In this document: positions 61,542 to 64,000 of the stretch, one piece after another
Position numbering within the stretch: position 1 is the stretch's first letter
How the letters are laid out: the number at the start of each line of letters is the position of its first letter
NCBI GenBank assembly: GCA_000721375.1
Contig: JOGW01000012.1
Coordinates: 248,001-312,000 of the forward strand
DNA from: Streptomyces sp. NRRL B-3428
GTDB lineage: Bacteria; Actinomycetota; Actinomycetes; Streptomycetales; Streptomycetaceae
Direction of reading: 5' to 3'
DNA length: 64,000 nt
Program-made: the position numbers and the translations under genes
Notes under the pieces: model-generated
The model's database searches: none
Seen by the model: only the letters and a program-made list of their open reading frames with translations
What the model was told of the DNA's origin: nothing

Positions 61542-62288
61542 TCAGCGCCGGAACTTGTAGCCGAAACCGCGCACGGTCTCGATGTGGTCGGCGCCGATCT
61601 TCTTGCGCAGCCGCTGCACCGCCAGATCGACCACCCGGATGTCGCCGTCCCAGCCGTAGTCCCACACGCTGCGCAGCAGCGTCTGCCGCTGCAGCACGAT
61701 CCCGGGCGCGGCCACGAACTCCAGGAGCAGGCGCAGTTCGGTCGGGGTCAGCGCGAGCGGCCGGCCGTCGACCTGTGCTTCCAGGCCACGTGTGTCGACC
61801 CTGAGGTTCCGGAAGGTGAGCAGACCGCTCGCGTCGGTGCCGGGCCCGTCGTCCTGCGGGGCGGAGGCGGTGAAGGTGGCCCGGCGCATCAGGGTCCTGA
61901 TCCGCGCGAGCAGGACCGTGGTGTCGACGGGTTTGACGATGTAGTCGTCGGCGCCCGCCTCCAGACCCGCGATCACGTCCAGTGAGTCGCCGCGGGCGGA
62001 CATCATCAGGACGGGCACCTGGCTGGTCTCCCGGATCCTGCGGCACAGTCCGATGCCGTCGAGGTGCGGCAGCATGACGTCGAGCAGCAGCAGGTCGTGC
62101 CGCTCCTCCCGGAAGAGTTCGAGGCCCGTCAGGCCGTCGGGCGCGGAGGAGACCTGGCACCCGTAGCGTTCCAGCACCATGCCGATGGACTTGCGGATCA
62201 CCTCGTCGTCCTCGACCAGCAGGACGTGCACCGGGGCCGCGTGACCGTCCTGCCGCCGCGTCGGCATGTCACTGTCGTGCTGTCGCAT
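61542..62288 (-). CDS. OmpR/PhoB-type response regulator
   Basis: Product of 248 residues. Receiver domain LLVEDDEVIRKSIG, phospho-acceptor in LLLLDVMLPHLDG, MSARGDS and the conserved Lys in DDYIVKPVD. The winged-helix DNA-binding domain ends VDLAVQRLRKKIGADHIETVRGFGYKFRR. It is the partner of the kinase gene that follows after one base. ATG 62288 is used; a second ATG seven codons later (62267) is also possible. Confidence 0.92.
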   Translation of the reverse strand: MRQHDSDMPTRRQDGHAAPVHVLLVEDDEVIRKSIGMVLERYGCQVSSAPDGLTGLELFREERHDLLLLDVMLPHLDGIGLCRRIRETSQVPVLMMSARGDSLDVIAGLEAGADDYIVKPVDTTVLLARIRTLMRRATFTASAPQDDGPGTDASGLLTFRNLRVDTRGLEAQVDGRPLALTPTELRLLLEFVAAPGIVLQRQTLLRSVWDYGWDGDIRVVDLAVQRLRKKIGADHIETVRGFGYKFRR

Positions 62289-62403
62289 CACGTCACCTGT
62301 GGGTCGGGGCCGGGCTGTCCAGGCCCGTCTGCGGAGGTCGGCGGCGAGCACTTATCACCCATGATCGCCCATACGTACGGGTTCCCCGGCACACTCTCCC
62401 TCC

Positions 62404-63384
62404 TCACAGACGCAGCGAGGCCGCGACGGGAAGGTGATCACTGCCGGTGGGCGACAGGGTCCAGGCCGAAGCCGGGACGATGCCCTTGACCAGGATCTGG
62501 TCGATCCGGGCCACCGGGAACGCCGCGGGCCAGCTGAGGCCGAACCCGGCACCGGCCTCCTCCTGGGCCGACCGCAGCTGCGAGGTCACCGGGTGCAGCG
62601 CGCGGTCGTCGCCCGTGCCGTTGAAATCGCCCAGCACAACGACCCGGGGCAGCGGCTCGGCCCGCACGGCCGCGGCCAGTTTCCGCGCCGCGTCATTGCG
62701 GCGCGCCGTCGCGAAGCCCGTGCTCGGGTGCACCCGTACCGACGCGAGGTGAGCGGCGTAGACGGCCACGGGGCCCTTCGGGGTCTGCACGGTGGCCCGC
62801 AGAGCACGGTTCCACGCCATGATCGCGACCGGTTCCGCCGCCCGCAGCGGGTACTTGCTCCACAGTCCGATCGTGCCCTGCACCGAGTGGTACGGATACG
62901 CATCGGCCAGCGCGCGCTCGTACACGGGTGCCGCCTGCTCACTGAGCTCTTCGAGCGCTATCAACTGAGCACCGGACGCGGCCAGTTGGCGCGCGGTCCG
63001 CTCCGGGTCCGGGTTCGCGTCGTTGACATTGTGGCTGACCACGGACAGATCCCCGCCCGCGGACCGCTTGTCCAGGAGCGTGCCGCCGAACAGCGAGCAC
63101 CAGACCACGGCCGGCAGCACCACCACCACGGCGGCCGCGGCGGACCGCCGTACCGCCGCGAGCACCAGCAGCACCGGCACGCTCATGCCCAGCCAGGGCA
63201 GGAACGTCTCGGCGAGGCTGCCGAGATTTCCGCCCGCGTTCGGCACCAGTCCGTGCCCGGCCATCAGCGCGGCCGCGAGCACCGCGCCCGCGCTGATCAC
63301 CCGCCCTCGCCGCCGAGCCCCGGGAGAGCCCGTCGCCTCCTCGGCCACGCCCTGCGGCGCGATGTCCGCCACCACCGGGGTCAT
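62404..63384 (-). CDS. membrane-anchored endonuclease/exonuclease/phosphatase-family protein
   Basis: Product of 326 residues. Three hydrophobic segments (about 35-110) precede an extracytoplasmic EEP domain with the family motifs VVSHNVND, IALEELSE, VYAAHLASVRVHP, VVLGDFNGTGDD and GSDHLPVAASL. The fold includes nucleases, sphingomyelinases and lipid phosphatases; an outward-facing phosphodiesterase is the safest reading. ATG 63384 overlaps the stop of the D-Ala-D-Ala carboxypeptidase gene (ATGA), so the two are coupled. A 115-bp gap separates it from the response regulator. Confidence 0.85.
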   Translation of the reverse strand: MTPVVADIAPQGVAEEATGSPGARRRGRVISAGAVLAAALMAGHGLVPNAGGNLGSLAETFLPWLGMSVPVLLVLAAVRRSAAAAVVVVLPAVVWCSLFGGTLLDKRSAGGDLSVVSHNVNDANPDPERTARQLAASGAQLIALEELSEQAAPVYERALADAYPYHSVQGTIGLWSKYPLRAAEPVAIMAWNRALRATVQTPKGPVAVYAAHLASVRVHPSTGFATARRNDAARKLAAAVRAEPLPRVVVLGDFNGTGDDRALHPVTSQLRSAQEEAGAGFGLSWPAAFPVARIDQILVKGIVPASAWTLSPTGSDHLPVAASLRL

Positions 63385-64000
63385 GACCGCACCGGCCGAC
63401 CGGCACGGCCCGCGAGGGCGGCGGGAAGTTCCTGCTGTACGGCGTCGATCAGCCGGCCGCTGCTGTCGACGGCGGCCTGCAGACCGGCGGACGGACTGCC
63501 GGCGTGCTGCCCGAGTACGACCCCGAGCACGAGGTGGCGTACCTTGCCGACCTCGACCTGCGCCGCCCACATGAGGTTGCCGCCCGCCGGTGTGCTCGAC
63601 CCGGTCTTGAGTCCGATCACCCCGGGCTTGTCCAGGAGTCGGTTGGTGTTGGTGACGCTTCCAGGCACTCCGGGGACCGTCGTCTCGCGCAGGGCCACGA
63701 CGGTGCGCAGCGCCGGACTCTTCATGGCCGCACGGGCGAGCCGTAGTTGATCATCCGCGGTGCTGCGGGTGTCGGCCTCGATGCCGCTGGCTCCCGTGTA
63801 GGTGGTGCGGGTCATGCCCAGGGATGCCGCGGCACGGTTCATCTTCGCCACGAACCGCTGCTCGGTGCCCGCGTCCCACCGCGCCAGCAGCCTGGCGATG
63901 TTGTTGCCGGAGGGAAGGAGCAGCAGCTCCAGAAGTTCGCGCTGGTTCAGGCGCTGCCCCTCGATGACGGGAGCCGTGGACTCGCTGAACGACAGGGCCT
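63381..64000 (-). CDS. D-alanyl-D-alanine carboxypeptidase (PBP5-like), 5' end outside the window
   Basis: About 206 residues are visible, running off the right edge. The S-x-N motif is in LPSGNNIARLLARWD and the K-T-G motif in IGLKTGSSTPAGG; the S-x-x-K motif must lie beyond the window. The sequence MNRAAASLGMTRTTYTGASG is typical of S11 peptidases that trim the terminal D-Ala from peptidoglycan stem peptides outside the membrane. The gene reads to the left and overlaps the EEP-family gene, so it leads the envelope operon that includes the two-component pair. Confidence 0.88.
   Translation of the reverse strand, partial: ALSFSESTAPVIEGQRLNQRELLELLLLPSGNNIARLLARWDAGTEQRFVAKMNRAAASLGMTRTTYTGASGIEADTRSTADDQLRLARAAMKSPALRTVVALRETTVPGVPGSVTNTNRLLDKPGVIGLKTGSSTPAGGNLMWAAQVEVGKVRHLVLGVVLGQHAGSPSAGLQAAVDSSGRLIDAVQQELPAALAGRAGRPVRS

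Overview
The window is high-GC DNA with the gene style of a Streptomyces chromosome. GTG starts and GTGA/ATGA coupled overlaps are common. The small families DUF6479 and DUF5133, an ANTAR-GAF regulator, a SigB-type sigma factor, SpoIIE-type phosphatases, Tat/Sec-exported glycoside hydrolases and mycothiol-world enzymes all fit that genus. I see no rRNA, tRNA, CRISPR array, transposase, integrase or modular biosynthetic cluster. About 54 protein genes are called; the first and last run off the window, and two genes look broken.

Layout. 1-1.8 kb: lactate utilisation (lutB with an internal deletion/frameshift, then lutC). 1.8-11 kb: an osmoprotectant ABC importer split into a + strand ATPase and a - strand permease/binding-protein operon led by a TDT anion channel; a secreted beta-propeller protein and a GH101 O-glycanase lie between the halves. 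11-17.3 kb: DUF421 protein, GH18 chitinase with a DasR-type operator, DUF2071 protein, POT peptide transporter, long-form GAPDH. 17.4-19.5 kb: an RNA-repair pair (Rnl1-like RNA ligase plus T4-Pnk-like kinase/phosphatase). 19.6-28 kb: LAL-type LuxR regulator, BBE-type flavo-oxidase, aminopeptidase P with a divergent TrmB/LuxR-like regulator, pyruvate-oxidase-like ThDP enzyme. 28-33.4 kb: DUF6479, Dps, ECF41 sigma factor, DUF899 protein, NarL-type two-component pair. 33.6-38.6 kb: a degenerate WecB-like protein coupled to a SpoIIE-type phosphatase, thiol-dependent hydroquinone reductase, fructosamine kinase, STAS anti-sigma antagonist.

38.6-47.4 kb is the most coherent block: a beta-1,3-glucan (fungal wall/laminarin-type) utilisation locus. 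A DUF1996 secreted protein, a secreted clan GH-A hydrolase with a C-terminal F5/8 module, an intracellular GH3 glycosidase and a LacI-family repressor form a - strand run. A divergent GH55 exo-beta-1,3-glucanase shares the promoter region. The palindrome GGAGAGCGCTCTCC or close variants occurs once before each of the two divergent transcripts and once before lacI. 47.5-54.5 kb holds stress and envelope genes: PAP2 phosphatase, YbdK-type ligase, phosphatase remnant, SRPBCC protein, DUF5133, SigB-family sigma factor, ANTAR-GAF regulator, serine hydrolase. 54.8-60.1 kb is a complete coupled oligopeptide ABC operon. 60.2-64 kb is an envelope operon: D-Ala-D-Ala carboxypeptidase (5' end outside the window), endonuclease/exonuclease/phosphatase-family protein, OmpR-type regulator, histidine kinase.

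Two features cross the window. Convergent genes are often separated by strong bidirectional hairpins (near 4.3, 11.6, 15.8, 23.7, 52.1 and 60.1 kb). Short tandem repeats of unrelated sequence, with units of 14-22 bp, begin at the stop codons of four unrelated genes, and in-frame 15-bp versions lie in the N-terminal coding regions of two more.
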